A DNA stretch of 64,000 nt, taken from NCBI GenBank assembly GCA_002205965.3, contig NADL03000753.1:744001-808000 (forward strand). The letters are read 5' to 3'. Every line of letters starts with the position of its first letter. Within the stretch, counting starts at the first letter, position 1. Of the stretch, positions 1 through 11,769 are shown one piece after another. The stretch comes from Kappaphycus alvarezii. Its lineage: Eukaryota; Rhodophyta; Florideophyceae; Gigartinales; Solieriaceae. The position numbers and the translations under genes were made by a program. Below the pieces are notes generated by a model. That model was given only the letters and a program-made list of their open reading frames with translations, was not told where the DNA came from and did not search any database.

Positions 1-547
1 AGGAAGTTGCTTGACAAATGATCAATATTGAAAACTTTAAACTCGAAGAGGAAGATGATACTTTCGTCCAAATGACAATCACAAAATAGTACGACACATT
101 CTCATCGTTCGCTGCTCAGCTTTTTGAGTTGGCCACCATGCCTCCACCGTGCAATCGTACCAACCCTCTCGCTACCGTCGATTTTTCTACAGTGTTACAG
201 TTTATAACGGGGATGAAAAGGGAAGTAAATATACGAAGAAAAATATTTTGCATACTACCAAAAATTGACACTACACCTTTAGCTACCCATTCATTTGGGA
301 TTGATTCTGCTAAATTCAAAAGGAGTTGCGAGTGCCGATTTACCTATTGAAAATATCTCACTCTGATTCTGCACTCACACTGTAACCGCAGAAATGCCTC
401 CGTTAATTTGTCTCTTCGACATATAACGCATGAGTATGCACTATAATAATCTGATAGATCAACTGGAACATCTAGATTCAGGCCAACTTGTTCCTGTCAC
501 GCGCAAGTTAGGTCGTCTGTTTGTCACCTCGAATGGTATTTTGCAGT
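1..547. other. unassigned left edge
   Basis: No gene can be supported here. Only short overlapping open frames are visible on both strands. The right end runs into the decayed copia-type integrase, so part of this stretch may be the upstream gag/protease portion of the same element, decayed beyond recognition by eye. Confidence 0.4.
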
Positions 548-1470
548 GATTCTTTAGCGAGTTTGAGCTAAAACGAATTTATCGCTGCTTTAGTCACCCG
601 ATTACAGACAAACTGTATAACATACTCGCCAAGGCAGATTTGCGACACGTTGAATCAAAGACTTGCAATATTTTGCGGCGGATTTCCCGTACTTTTGGAC
701 CTTGTCGACGATATTTGGAGGAGCTCCGCAGTTTCAAGATCACCCGTCGCCCTGATAAATGCTTCAATCACAAAATCTATGTGTATTTTTTCTATATAGA
801 CAGCCAATCTGTATTTTATGTTGTTGGCGATTACACCAAATATCATGCAGGGAGTTGTTTGAAACCGGCAACGTGTGATAATCTCTGGCGCGCTCTACGA
901 CTGTGCTTTATTTACTTGTATCTCGGTACCCAAGATGTCATCTATCACGATGCGGGCAAGAATATCATCGCTAAGGTATTTTAAACTAATGCAGACCTTT
1001 TCTATTTCGAGAACAAACCATTTCCGATTGAATCGCCGAACTCAGTAACTTTTGTTGAGAGGTACCGTGAGCCTGTGCATAGATCCTCCAATCTGTACAA
1101 GGAAGCCGCCTTGCAGGGGGCTTTCAAGTCAATCAATGACACCACAGGGCTCAATATAATACTTCCCACCCTCTTTATATATGAGCCCTTGCTCCGTATC
1201 GGTCTTCCAACTGACATTCCGACGCCATCCATGTACCAAAGGGCAATATGCGTCCTGAAGCTACCGGAGAAATGTCTCGGTACTTTAACAAGCGTCAAGT
1301 ATCATCCGCACTTCGCACGTTTAATAGACCAGACACCTCTGACACGCGCGAGACTCCGATTGGTTCCTCGGGTTTGGTCTACCGGACAAAACAGACACAT
1401 AGAATGGTCTGTTCCCACTTTTAGGAACTGGAGGGGGAACTTGCACGGTACTTTTACCCCATAGGCCAAC
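548..1470 (+). pseudogene. copia-type integrase relic
   Basis: The upstream part resembles the zinc-binding pre-integrase region (around FELKRIYRCFSHPITDKLYN, 560-620). The core follows at about 640-984 with HKIYVYFFYIDSQSV, LCFIYLYLG and IYHDAGKNIIAKVF, and continues at 1075-1400 with INDTTGLN, LPTDIPTPSMYQRA and a later segment ending near the frame break at 1470. These blocks are in the order expected for this integrase family. The first catalytic Asp position reads Tyr in YFF where the family as I remember it has Asp (VDFFYID), while the D of HDAGKN is kept. Several frame changes make it non-functional. Confidence 0.7.
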
Positions 1471-1639
1471 CAAGTTCTGCTCTACAGTTGTGAAAATATT
1501 CTTTCCTAAACATGGAGAACTGTGAAAAAGCGCCCCCGTCCGCACATGCTTTGCATGCTTCCGTCATTTCTACTTTTCTAGCATCCTCTGTCATAAATGA
1601 GCATTTTGAGGAATCAAGTAAGAAGGGAATGAATGGACT

Positions 1640-2570
1640 AACGCCCGAGATGTGTTCACTCCAGTTCCCACGTCTCAATCTGATGGTCCTCGTGTGTACG
1701 GCTCCATTTTTGTTGACCTCATCAAGTATGAAGTAAAACTAGATGCCTCCTAGAAATCCCGTCTTGTGGTTCAGGCCTCCAATTATAAGTTTAACGGACT
1801 CCACTCCCACACTACGACTGTCCGCTATGCATCATTGCTTCTCCTTCTCGCATGCTGCGCTTCCGACCCGTACCTATGCTTCTTCACCTGAGATGTATCT
1901 CAGGCATATGTACAGTCAAATTCCCAAATGAATCGCCATGTCTATGTCCACCCACCGTCCTGCCTCAATTTCTCAAAGGACACTGTGATTCGCATTATCC
2001 GTCCGCTCGAATGACTTCCCGAGGCCGATGATCACTGGTTCCGAACCTATCACAGGCACCATGAGGATCGCCTTTACATAAAAACTTCCATTCAGGAAGT
2101 GTGCTTCCCTTGATCCCAGGCACTATGTCACTTAATCCCGGGGGGAAAGGTAGGGTGAGGGGTACGAAGTGCTTACAGACCGATGACACTGCTAGAGCTG
2201 GAAATGGAGAGTTCATGAGTCCCGAGGACACTAAATATAAGTTATTTGCCGGAGGAGATGCTGGGGGAAGGTGGAAAGGCCCGTTTCAATGGGACTGTTA
2301 TATCATTACATTATGGCGTATAAGGTACTGAAAACTCCGATCATACCAAAAAAACTAATTTTTTTACAACGGAAATTGTGTCAGTGAGAAGAAATAAGTG
2401 GATCATCGCGCTAGGGGTGCATATATTGCTGGAGTCTGTCGCCAAGATGTCAGTTACGCATTCTCTTTTCCATCTAAGTCTGCAGCACCTGACAGGAGGG
2501 TAGCATGATTCGTGAATGGTCAAATCATCCATTTTCTTGAAGAGGCATACTGAGGACTCAATGTTTTCCC
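1640..2570 (+). pseudogene. copia-type reverse transcriptase relic (RVT_2)
   Basis: In one plus frame from about 1693 the translation reads VYGSIFVDLIKYE, then KSRLVVQASNYK, then DVSQAYVQSNSQMNRHVYVH, then VIRIIRPLE and PEADDHWFRTYHRHH, matching the ordered fingers and palm motifs of RVT_2. The palm Asp of D-x-x-QAYVQ is kept, and the second catalytic pair survives as LQTDDT at about 2170. In-frame stops at about 1752, 1887 and 2010 and a frame change before 2150 break it. Confidence 0.7.
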
Positions 2571-2579
2571 TCAAGAAGT

Positions 2580-3120
2580 TCATAAATTATATGTCGCTGT
2601 GTTTGTCGATGCATTTTTTGCAACCAATGCTGATTTCTCCTCCCAGGTCGTCTTTACCATGGTTCTTATAGACGCCTCTGGTGCTTCGAACACCATTCAC
2701 TACGAAATCACTAGGTAAAGGCGCTTGACTTGCAGTTTCCAAGCAGAACTCCTCTTTATGCTTTATTGATTTGATTTCAGTTCTACAATACGTTTCGCAG
2801 TCCAGCCTCTCCTGACCTACCACATTCCACCCGAGATATACACTGATAGCCGCAACCTCTACGACTGTATCGTATGATAAACAATACCACTGAGAAGCAT
2901 CTCCTTACTGATACCCATGTGCTGCGTCAGTGCTATGAAAATCGTGAGATAAGAAAAGCTTCATGGATTCAGACTGATTAAAACCGTTCCAATAGGTTTG
3001 GTAATACTGCCTTGGACGTTTTTTTGAACTAAGAACAACTGGATCCTCATTTTAAACGCCTGGATTGACCACCCTCTACCCACCCCAGCTTGGGTGCAGA
3101 ATTATTTTCACTCGATCTTG
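2580..3120 (+). pseudogene. copia-type RNase H relic
   Basis: From about 2598 the plus strand reads VFVDAFFATNADFSSQVVF, followed by IDASGASNTIHYE and SFQAELLFMLY. At about 2836 it reads IYTDSRNLYDC. These are the ordered RNase H blocks (VDA, then AEL, then TDSRSLYD). Stops and frame changes separate the blocks. The stretch is directly downstream of the reverse transcriptase relic and in the same orientation. Confidence 0.65.
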
Positions 3121-4307
3121 AAATTGGCCGAGCGTCGAATCAATCAATTATTTGTTTTCCTTGAGACAAATGGGTTTCTTTTCAGTACAACAATATAAAA
3201 TTATCAACATCTCGTCTATAAGTTCAAGTGATGGACTGTGCTGTCTATGATTCTGTGGCTACCGCTTGTGTTCAGAACTTCTCGTTTTGAATTTGGATGA
3301 AACAAAAACTGCATAGACTTTTGAAGCCACTGGCTCCCGGATGGACCTCGCTTGGGTATCAGGAAAAATTACTAAAGGACTCCAAATCTATTTCCTAGGT
3401 TTTGGGTCCTTCAGTAATTTTCCCTGTTGTTGGAGTTCTTCACTTGCTTGGGCAGGCCGGTAGGGGCTATAAGTACTATGTAGAGAAAGTTTAGGATGGG
3501 AAAAGAAAAGAAAAGAAGGGAAAAGAAATAACCCAAAACATAAATCCCCGGACTCCCCTCAACTTGTGGATTGTAACGGCTATGCGCAGAAATCACCTTA
3601 AATATCCAGACAGTATCCCTATAGTAACTGGTACCAAGGATTTACACTGTAACAAGACATCAGTGAAGCTTGTGCATTATACCCAGACACTGGTGCAAAA
3701 CACAAGACCACACCATTTCGTGCCAAGCCAATGACGTTAAGCAATCGTGGCTATCTCGAATATACTTGAAACTTTTCGCACCTCACCAATCTAACATTAG
3801 TTTTATGCCTTCTTTCCAGTTGGATCAATATAACTTTGCCCTCATGTTTAGTGCTTACGGTTTCAGTGATATCTGCTACATGAAACTTCAGAAATTTGTA
3901 GTTTCATACCTCTAGGTTGCCTTTATTGGATACGTTTGAATTAAGTGGGATGATTACAACTCACCTCTGCTTTCATTGAGTAACTTTTCTGTATAAACCA
4001 TAATCTGAAGCTCCGGCCTGTTCACCGGAAGAATCAACCAACTGTTCAACCAACGATCACCTTCTGTGCGCTAAACATTCCAATCTCCCTCAACTTCTTG
4101 ATCCAAAATTCGGCCACTTTCACATGGACCGCCGAATAGGGCGGAAAAATTAGTTTCCACCTAATTCTTCTCTTTTTGGCAACAAATTTCAAGCGAAAAA
4201 GACCTACTTTATAGTTTCCGGTTAAAAATCAATCGCTATATCAAAAACCTTGTTCCAGTCCATAAAAATTGCGCCGTAAATATTGGGGAGAAAACTTATG
4301 CTATTTT
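3121..4307. other. unassigned AT-rich stretch with one hairpin
   Basis: No gene is supported. It holds an inverted repeat (3362-3386 with 3400-3423) and a purine-rich AAAGAAAAG-type tract at about 3495-3530. It may include the lost 3' end of the copia relic. Confidence 0.4.
3362..3423. repeat. inverted repeat (hairpin)
   Basis: GGAAAAATTACTAAAGGAC at 3362-3380 pairs with GTCCTTCAGTAATTTTCC at 3406-3423 with one mismatch and one bulge. Further pairing (CCAAA with TTTGG) continues into the loop. No gene flanks it, so a terminator or regulatory role is not indicated. It may be the remnant of a small inverted-repeat element. Confidence 0.6.
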
Positions 4308-4435
4308 AATGTATGGAAGATGTGGTCGGTTGTATCCACGCCGCTAGTGCGTTATGCGGAATAAGTAGACACTGATGGGTAACACTAAAAAAAATCCTTA
4401 CAGGGCCTGGTCAATGCCAGCGAGCAGGCATGCCG
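4308..4435 (+). repeat. dispersed repeat, copy A
   Basis: This shares the ordered blocks GAAGATGTGGTCGGTT, TGCGTTATGCGG, TTACAGGGCC and AATGCCAGCGAGCAGGCATGCC with 20945-21092. A more diverged copy lies at 15320-15450. No coding capacity is visible. It is SINE- or MITE-like by size; no clear Pol III boxes or terminal inverted repeats were recognised. Confidence 0.65.
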
Positions 4436-7400
4436 CGTTAGACATGATATTATGCATCGCTGAGTAGTGAGTACTTTTGATAATTCCACATTACCCTTTA
4501 AATTTTCAAATAAATCAGCAAAATTAATATTTTTTTTCCACCGTGCTATTATTATTTTGACTGCTCGTTTTAGAATAGTCATCAGTGCAACAAAATATAA
4601 ATTAATGTCGTTGTAAATGCCCTCAGACACTCGCACATATTTTACTTGTGCTGTGCAACTTTCAGGGATCATTAAAAAGATTTGAGGCGAAAATTTGAGT
4701 AGTAGAAGCCTGTCGGCTTTTCATGTTTTTAAAAATTAGAATTAAGAGGAGATTAAATTGTGGTAAAAGTTCTAAATCGAACATTTTTTGAATTTAATAA
4801 CAGAATCGAAATATATAAGCGATAAAACCCTCATTATATATATTTTTTCATTCATTTAGGTAATACAAAAGCAATAAATACTGTACAAGCAGATGAGACA
4901 AATTGAAAACTCAATAAATATTGCCAAATTCTTGGATAAATAATGTAAGAACGCTGAATTTGAATCATTTCGCCTAGATACTTTCAACGATTGCTGTATT
5001 TAAAATTTCCTAGAAACGTCCCAGAAAGCTCCAAAACCGGATTAATGTAACTTTGATAGCTCTAATGCAGCTTGTGTGATTCTTACTGTGATTTTTATTC
5101 AGTTTCGAATTTTTCTTTCCCATACTATTTTTGGCAACTTTGTCGGCGGCCTACATTTCTCTTGTGGCCATTTCTGCAGCATAGAGATGTATGAATTATT
5201 CCAGCAGTACGTTGTGTTTGTGAAAATATTCGCCACTACTATTTTCCGACAGCGGAAGCAAATGTCTATGACAAACCAGAGCATATTTTTACTTTTAATT
5301 ATAGAATTTGACGAAATTTCTGTTTTTTTCTTTTATTTTGTGCAGATCATCATTACTGCCAAAAATAATTCTATCTTTCTCGGTACACCACTCATAAAAT
5401 AATTTTCGTTTTCATCTCTACGTTCATGTTTACTTTTTGGGCCGTTTATTGCGGACCAAATAGCTACAAAATTGGTATTAAAGCTTCGAGTTGAAGAACT
5501 AACAAATTGCTTAGCATATACATTTCTTTTACTATAAATTAGCGAAAATATGCTGCAGAGAAATGAAGACTTAAATTAAGTATGAATCGACTGAATACAA
5601 ACTCAAATATTAGAAACCCAAACATTTACTAAACTTTCAATGCATAATAAAGTAAAGAATCATTTGGTACTGTTGGGTAGCTCAAATAGCCTCAGAAAAA
5701 GGAAAATCTGAAGCCCTATTGCCGTAAAATGCCCAAATGTTCAGTACAGCGAAGCTGGAAATCCGTGGTCGCCAAATATTCGTGTCTGGATTTTTTTAAT
5801 TCTCCGGTGCTTGAGAGAATTCCGGCTTTGATATCAAAAAAGAGAGTTTTTAAACCGTGGATCGCATCCAACTCATTATCAGAGCGAAAAGAGTGTGAAT
5901 AATGGTCATGGAGAGGAATACGTTTAATCAGATGTCTAATTACCCCTCCATCCACCGACAGGCAGATGAAATCACCCCCCAACGTTCCGAAAATCTGCCA
6001 AAAAAATTCCACTGAATAAGTATTTGTCGACTCTCTGTAGTTCTAACGCTGCTTCTCTCGATTCAAAAAGCAATTATATATTTCTCTTTTATTTTCTCTT
6101 CATGCACACACTCTGCAATGCCTTCATGGAGCCTTCTCGTGGGAACCGCCCAAATAAATAAGTAACAATCAAATTTCTGCCTAAGTACTTCTGCCTCCGC
6201 CTTTTTCTCTACTATATCATCTCTTCGATTGAAAAGATGAGATTTCAATGAATTTTGAAAACTTCCTACAATTTGTAGTAGTTTCGATTACTACCTAATG
6301 CCAAATCATTCTGTAGGACAGAAATTAAACCTTCAAAACCACAGCAGATATTTTTTCGGCAATATTTCAGCCTTCTTCCTGAGTTTTAACACAGTTCGAA
6401 TTTTTGCGGCAACATCACATCCATCTTATACCGTTTGTTTTTGAGAGGACAAAATAAAACCCGTCGCCTCGCAATAGATTCATGCCACACCGCTGTCCTA
6501 CATTTTTCTGACAAATCCTAAATGAAACCTCTGAAAATGAGTAGAAGTGTACTAACTAAAGTTTAGAAATACAGGCCAAATTTCTTAACACAATCCAAAA
6601 ATAACCACCGCCCTTCATGTTTCAGAGTTGTTACCATAAATTTATATGAATATTTCCCTTACATGAATAATTATCTTATATGCTTCTTTTAGGCTAAAAC
6701 AGACCTTTTAGTCAGTCAGAAGGAAGATGTAGAACAAAACAAATACGTAATCAAACGGTTTTCGGTAAAATCTGGAAAATATTGAGATGGGTTTATTTCG
6801 ACCAGCTTCATAAAACCGGTCAAACTTTGGTCTGGGATAGTCATCCTCCCCAGTTCAGCACTTTACTGTATTTTCCGGAGTTTTTATGTCATTCCATCGC
6901 TTAATGGCAGCACCAAAAAGCAAGCGCTTCCCGATGGTTGCATAAATTACTGAAAATGGGTAAGATGAAGTTAATTCGGTCCTGTCTGGGTGAGCCCTTC
7001 TGTTAACTGTATCACATTGTGTATAAAGTGAGTACATATGTCCGTGTACACATTGCGGATGTTGAAGATCATAAAGCAGGCTCAGTTATTCTAATACGGG
7101 TACAATATTGATTTGAATAAGTGATGAGTTGTTCTTTTGTTGAAAAATAGGTTCTCCAGAGTTCCTACCTCCATTATTTCAATTAATTAACAGCGCACTA
7201 CAACAACGTGTATTAGGAGGATTTGTTTTTTTCAAAACGCTGTGTTGATACAATTGAGGATTTGCAATTTAAAATATAATTTATGGGCACTCATTGTGAG
7301 CTTCAAAAAATATTTCCCACAACGCAATGTAATTTTTTATTATAAATCTCTTATGTTGCATACGAAATTTCACTGTTAGTGATATGTGGTTTTAGGTTCC

Positions 7401-10400
7401 ATATCTACTACTTCTAAATACGTTGACGATCTTCAGAATAAGTTTTTTAACGGCCCATTTAATATCTACAGTTCGCGGGTGCGAGTGACTGATGAAAATT
7501 GAATGCTATTCCAGAAAAATTAATGTATTTTGTAGATTTAACGTATCCCATCGCAGAAAAATCCTCAAAATTATTTCACAAAGTAGCTAATTGGGGTTCG
7601 GAAAATAAATTCAGTCATTTTAGCGTACCATTTACGATTTCTTTGAGTGTGTAGAACGAGAAAGGTGAAGTATTTAGTGACGAATTGGCTATTTTTCTTC
7701 CGGTTGGCCTATGGTGCACAAATTACACATAGAAACAGTTTATTGCTTACACAACTAGCGCGATATAACTTTTCTCCCCCTGAATGAATTAGTTTGGTAA
7801 CTTTATACTACCTCAGCAGCTAATGAGTAAAACATTTTTCCTTGATTTCCAATAATAAACCATCGAAAAAAAGTGAGCCCAAAAATAGTACCCGTTAGGC
7901 CGAAATTCATTAGTCTAAAATAAAAGTAAACAATCGGTTATGCATGGAAAACCAGTGTCAGGCCCCCAAACCGAAAATATTGCTCCTAATTAAGTTTAAT
8001 ATTTATATACAAATCTCATTTGAATGATCCTAGGACGAAAATATAGCCCCGGAAACAAAATTATGAGATAAAAGCTTGGCTTTTAGGACTTCGACAAGGG
8101 AATATTTTTGTTTTACCATGTTGAATAGTTTCCATTCGAGACATTGCTTTCATACTCACGCAAGATTCTTAAGACTGGTAGTTACTTTCTAAAGTTTCTC
8201 CAACAAGTCAAAAATCCCGTGAAGCAAGTAGTAGTCCGTAGACTATCACAGACTGCAAAAACATCTCTTACTTGCGAAACTTTAATATGAGACGGGAAAC
8301 TTAAATGAGCCTGAGCAGTCCTTAGTCTTTCTTAAGTCTTTTAACTGAGCTCAACAGGTGCTGATATTATGTCCACCTCTCAAATATAGGAAAATAGTAA
8401 AGATTCAAATTCCATAGAAAAAATAACAAATATGTAAGTTTCATCTGGCTCAAAGGTCTTCACCAAAATAAATTGCTTGTAGGTCAAGTTAGATCTCAGC
8501 AGTGAAAAAAAAATTTGCTTTTTATGATGGTTTTTTGTCTTATTGGAATGGTTTATGGAAAGGGCAGCAATGATTTTTAATGAAACGGTTGGTAAGCGAG
8601 TCCCTGGTATAATGGGAGGTGCTTTATTTTCATGAAAAATCTACGCTAATCGTCTATGAGGATATGTGAAGATAAGCAAGATTCTCCCAATTAGATGCAA
8701 CATATTTCAGTTTTGATTGTTTCAGTTTGACGTAAGTGTTTTCTGAAAGCAATAAAAAAAGGGTGTTTCAACAAGAAAATGCAGAAATTCATGCTTCATA
8801 ACAAATGCGTAATCTTTGATAGAAAAATTTAGTATGCACTATAACTTGGCCAAAAAGATCTACGGACATTAATATTATCGGTAACATGTTATCTAAATGG
8901 TCTGTTAAGTCTACTGGAAAGGGCATCAGTATAATAGCCTGACTAAATTAAAGGTTTCCGAAAGTGAAAATCTATGGACTGAGTGCCTTTTACTTTCGGC
9001 AGAACCATTGCACGGAGTATATTGGCTGTAATATTTTAGAAATAACGAAAATCAAATACCTACTTGGTTATCTTCATTATACCTTTTAGGTTTAAACAAA
9101 TAAAATACCCGGAAAAAAATCAGGAAAATTATGCACCAACATTGCTAGATTTCAAAATATCATGCAAATTCAAAAATATCGAGAGAAGTACGCATTTTTA
9201 ATCTAACCCGCGTGAAAACTTTCAGGGGCATAAAGTCTAGCAGCAAAAAATAGTCCTTTTGAAGAGGCGACAGCTGAGACCCCGAAGTACTCTCGTTGAT
9301 ACAGCATTCCTTGAAGTTCCATTTAACTTTATAGAAATCAACAGTATGCTTCCAAAGATCTGGTGATCTTCGAATATGCAAGTAAATATAAGTCAAGATG
9401 TACATATTATGTACAGTAATAGCGTTAGAAAACACAAAGAAAATAGTCTTTAGATTTGTTCTTCGGAACAAGGAAAAAAGCCCGACAGTTAAAGAGTACT
9501 CGTCCTCCTTTGCAAACAAAAAGATGCGAAACATCCTAAGGGGATAAAATATGAACATAAAAGGGATATCTGAAAAGCTGATAAATATTTTAAATGATTA
9601 AATCTCCCGAGGGGAATCTAAAAAAATAATAGATACGGAACAATCCCTCTTGAAGAAGGACGACGTAATATTAAGCAGCAAAGATGAGAGCCTAACCTTT
9701 TATGCCTCTTCAATGTAGGGATGCGACAGCCAGCTATTAATTATATAACATGACAGTCCGTTAGCTTGCTAAATTTGGTTAGTATTAGGACACTGGTTAG
9801 ATATTCGGTTAGCCGAAAATAGAAATTAAGAGTTTATAGGAACCCACTGGACATTCCCGTAGGGCTGTGTTGAATACCGTTAGTACCACTGTAAAATTAG
9901 TGAAACTTAGAGAGTCTATCAGTATTTTGTACTTGAAAATAAGCTGCGTTGTCCCTAAATAGTTTATTGCAATTCCTACTCCATTATGTAAATGTCATGA
10001 AGGATGTACGAGACTCTGAAAAAGCACTCACTGTATATGTCGTTCGTAATGGTTGTTCTGCAGGACTAAATTTTCGGCTGAAGAAAAGTTAAGGCCAGGA
10101 AAATAGCATATTGATTACAATAAAAGTGAGTCAGCTGCTATGTACTTTATCATGCTTTCCAAACCATTAAATGGGACGGCTATACATTGCTTCAAAGTGA
10201 TTCTTGATTTTACTTTCACTGATACTATTTCAGCAGGTAGTAGTGCAATCTCCGATATCCTAGACATATCCTAAACCCAATTAAGTGGCGCTAGTTTATG
10301 TTCATAACGCGATATCATATGTTCCAAATACTCTCAGTATGGTTCCAAAATGGAGAATTACCGTTCAATCGATCTTACACACATTAATTTCTTCCAACCA

Positions 10401-11601
10401 AGCCTTTTTGTACGAACTCCTGTGGGAGGGGAATTTTCATCTTGAAACTTAATTTTTCCCACGTAAATCTCTGAAAATTGTATTCAAACCTTCTCCAAAA
10501 CATAACGGTACACCAAAGAATCATTTTTTCGTAAATTTTCACGAGTTGAGAAATACCAATAACAACGAAATACTGTATCAGAACACAGCGTAACTTTTAT
10601 TCCCCTTCTTTGCAGTAGAAAGAAATTAATTTGTATATTCTGACTCAAAGCTCGTTGAAAGTTATTATCAACACTTTCCGGGGGTCCAGCGGTCCATTTT
10701 TCTTCATATTTAAGAGTTTTCATGTACCTTTTTAGAGCTGCATTAAAATTTAAGCTATTCCATCCCGCATGTTTTCATATGTTAATCAGTTTATGTAGAG
10801 GGCTGTGGATAGTTTTAGAGGAGCCTGTTTGTAGTTATTAAGCAAATTATTTTTGTCCTCAAAAGTTCCGTGTAGTGAAACGTAACTGTTGAGGACAACA
10901 GCTACACTTTGAAATGTTTTCAATCCATTATTTATATGTGTGAACTGATACTAAACGGACTTATTCCTACTGTTTAAGTATAAATAGTACATTTAGAGGT
11001 TAAATAAATAGGCATTTTGACGTATACTTTTCTTGCCATCTTATTATTGGGCCCAAAATAAAGAAAGCCAAGGTTTAGTATCTGCATCTAATCTTCTTCA
11101 AAAATTTCAAATGTAACATATCCATATCGTGTTCAATTCTTGGAACTTCTTATCGCTTGGCCAATGAACGAGTGACCTGACGACATTTGAGAACACCAGA
11201 ACGAACCACCAGTTATTCTGTGGGTTTGAAAACCTTTCAGTTCCAGAGATTCATTATGATAATAGCAGTACAGCCCACCATATTTTTCTGAATTAATTTT
11301 GTTTTAGTCGTAAAAGATGACTTTTAGCAAAAAAAATGGCATTACATACATAAGGATGTTCTCACCGAGGTTTTTTTATTTTTCTCTTATTTATTCAGTC
11401 AGCTCTTGTTATTCTCCTCTTATCAAGCTATTCACAAGATAAAATAAGTTTATTTAAATAGGTTTGTAAATAATTTGTTGAACTCGAAATACTTAAACTT
11501 TCAAATTTATCTAGTTTTGAAGTTCATAGGCATCCATGTAGCCCTTAGAAGCCTCTCATATACAATTTTCGGCGGGTATAGCTTTTCAAATAGTAGCTTG
11601 C
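4436..11601. other. 7-kb AT-rich gene desert
   Basis: Only short open frames without recognisable motifs occur (the longest is 132 codons, 9160-9558 minus). The sequence is AT-rich with many A and T runs. A minus-strand frame at 5716-6012 and another at 10484-10723 were examined; neither gives a secure family. The latter lies downstream of the Tc1-like start on the same strand and could be a very decayed part of it. Confidence 0.5.
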
Positions 11602-11769
11602 TCATTCCGCCTTTTCCTTCTCTTTACGCTTGAGAAAGTCCCAGACTGTTTCTGAATCACCTTCAAATATCGTCAGAACTTCTCCGTAGTAAGACAGCTC
11701 TCGATTTGAAGCCATAATTTGACCTTTCTCGATGTCGGAGAGTCCTGATCGACTTTCCCTGCTTCTAAC
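11602..11769 (-). pseudogene. Tc1/mariner-like transposase N-terminus relic
   Basis: Read on the minus strand, an uninterrupted frame of about 55 codons gives SGLSDIEKGQIMASN, then SYYGEVLTIFEG, then ETVWDFLKRKEKEKAE and a stop at 11602-11604. This resembles the paired-like helix-turn-helix start of Tc1/Tc3 transposases (LSdiEKGQIM...S...V.kfLkR), recalled from the family. No convincing DDE catalytic domain follows towards lower coordinates. It is a truncated relic; the family assignment is moderate. Confidence 0.5.

Larger units (their letters stand above)
548..3120 (+). mobile_element. Ty1/copia-type retrotransposon pol relic
   Basis: Three consecutive blocks on the plus strand read as integrase, RVT_2-type reverse transcriptase and RNase H, the domain order that defines Ty1/copia (integrase before reverse transcriptase). 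All are broken by stop codons and frame changes, so this is a fossil. The last recognisable coding stretch, ending around LPTPAWVQNYF at about 3100, resembles the C-terminus of a copia-type polyprotein family that is widespread in fungi; that comparison is from memory. No LTRs were found. It lies in AT-rich DNA with no host gene nearby. Confidence 0.75.

Noticed and set aside
9160-9558. 132-codon minus frame
   Set aside because: Phe/Leu/Ile-rich by AT bias, no domain or neighbours supporting a gene.
10484-10723. Possible C-terminal half of the Tc1-like transposase
   Set aside because: A weak resemblance to the D-x-x-x-IH...WL..GIKV region could be imagined, but the catalytic DNAP and PDLNPIE words are absent; not claimed.
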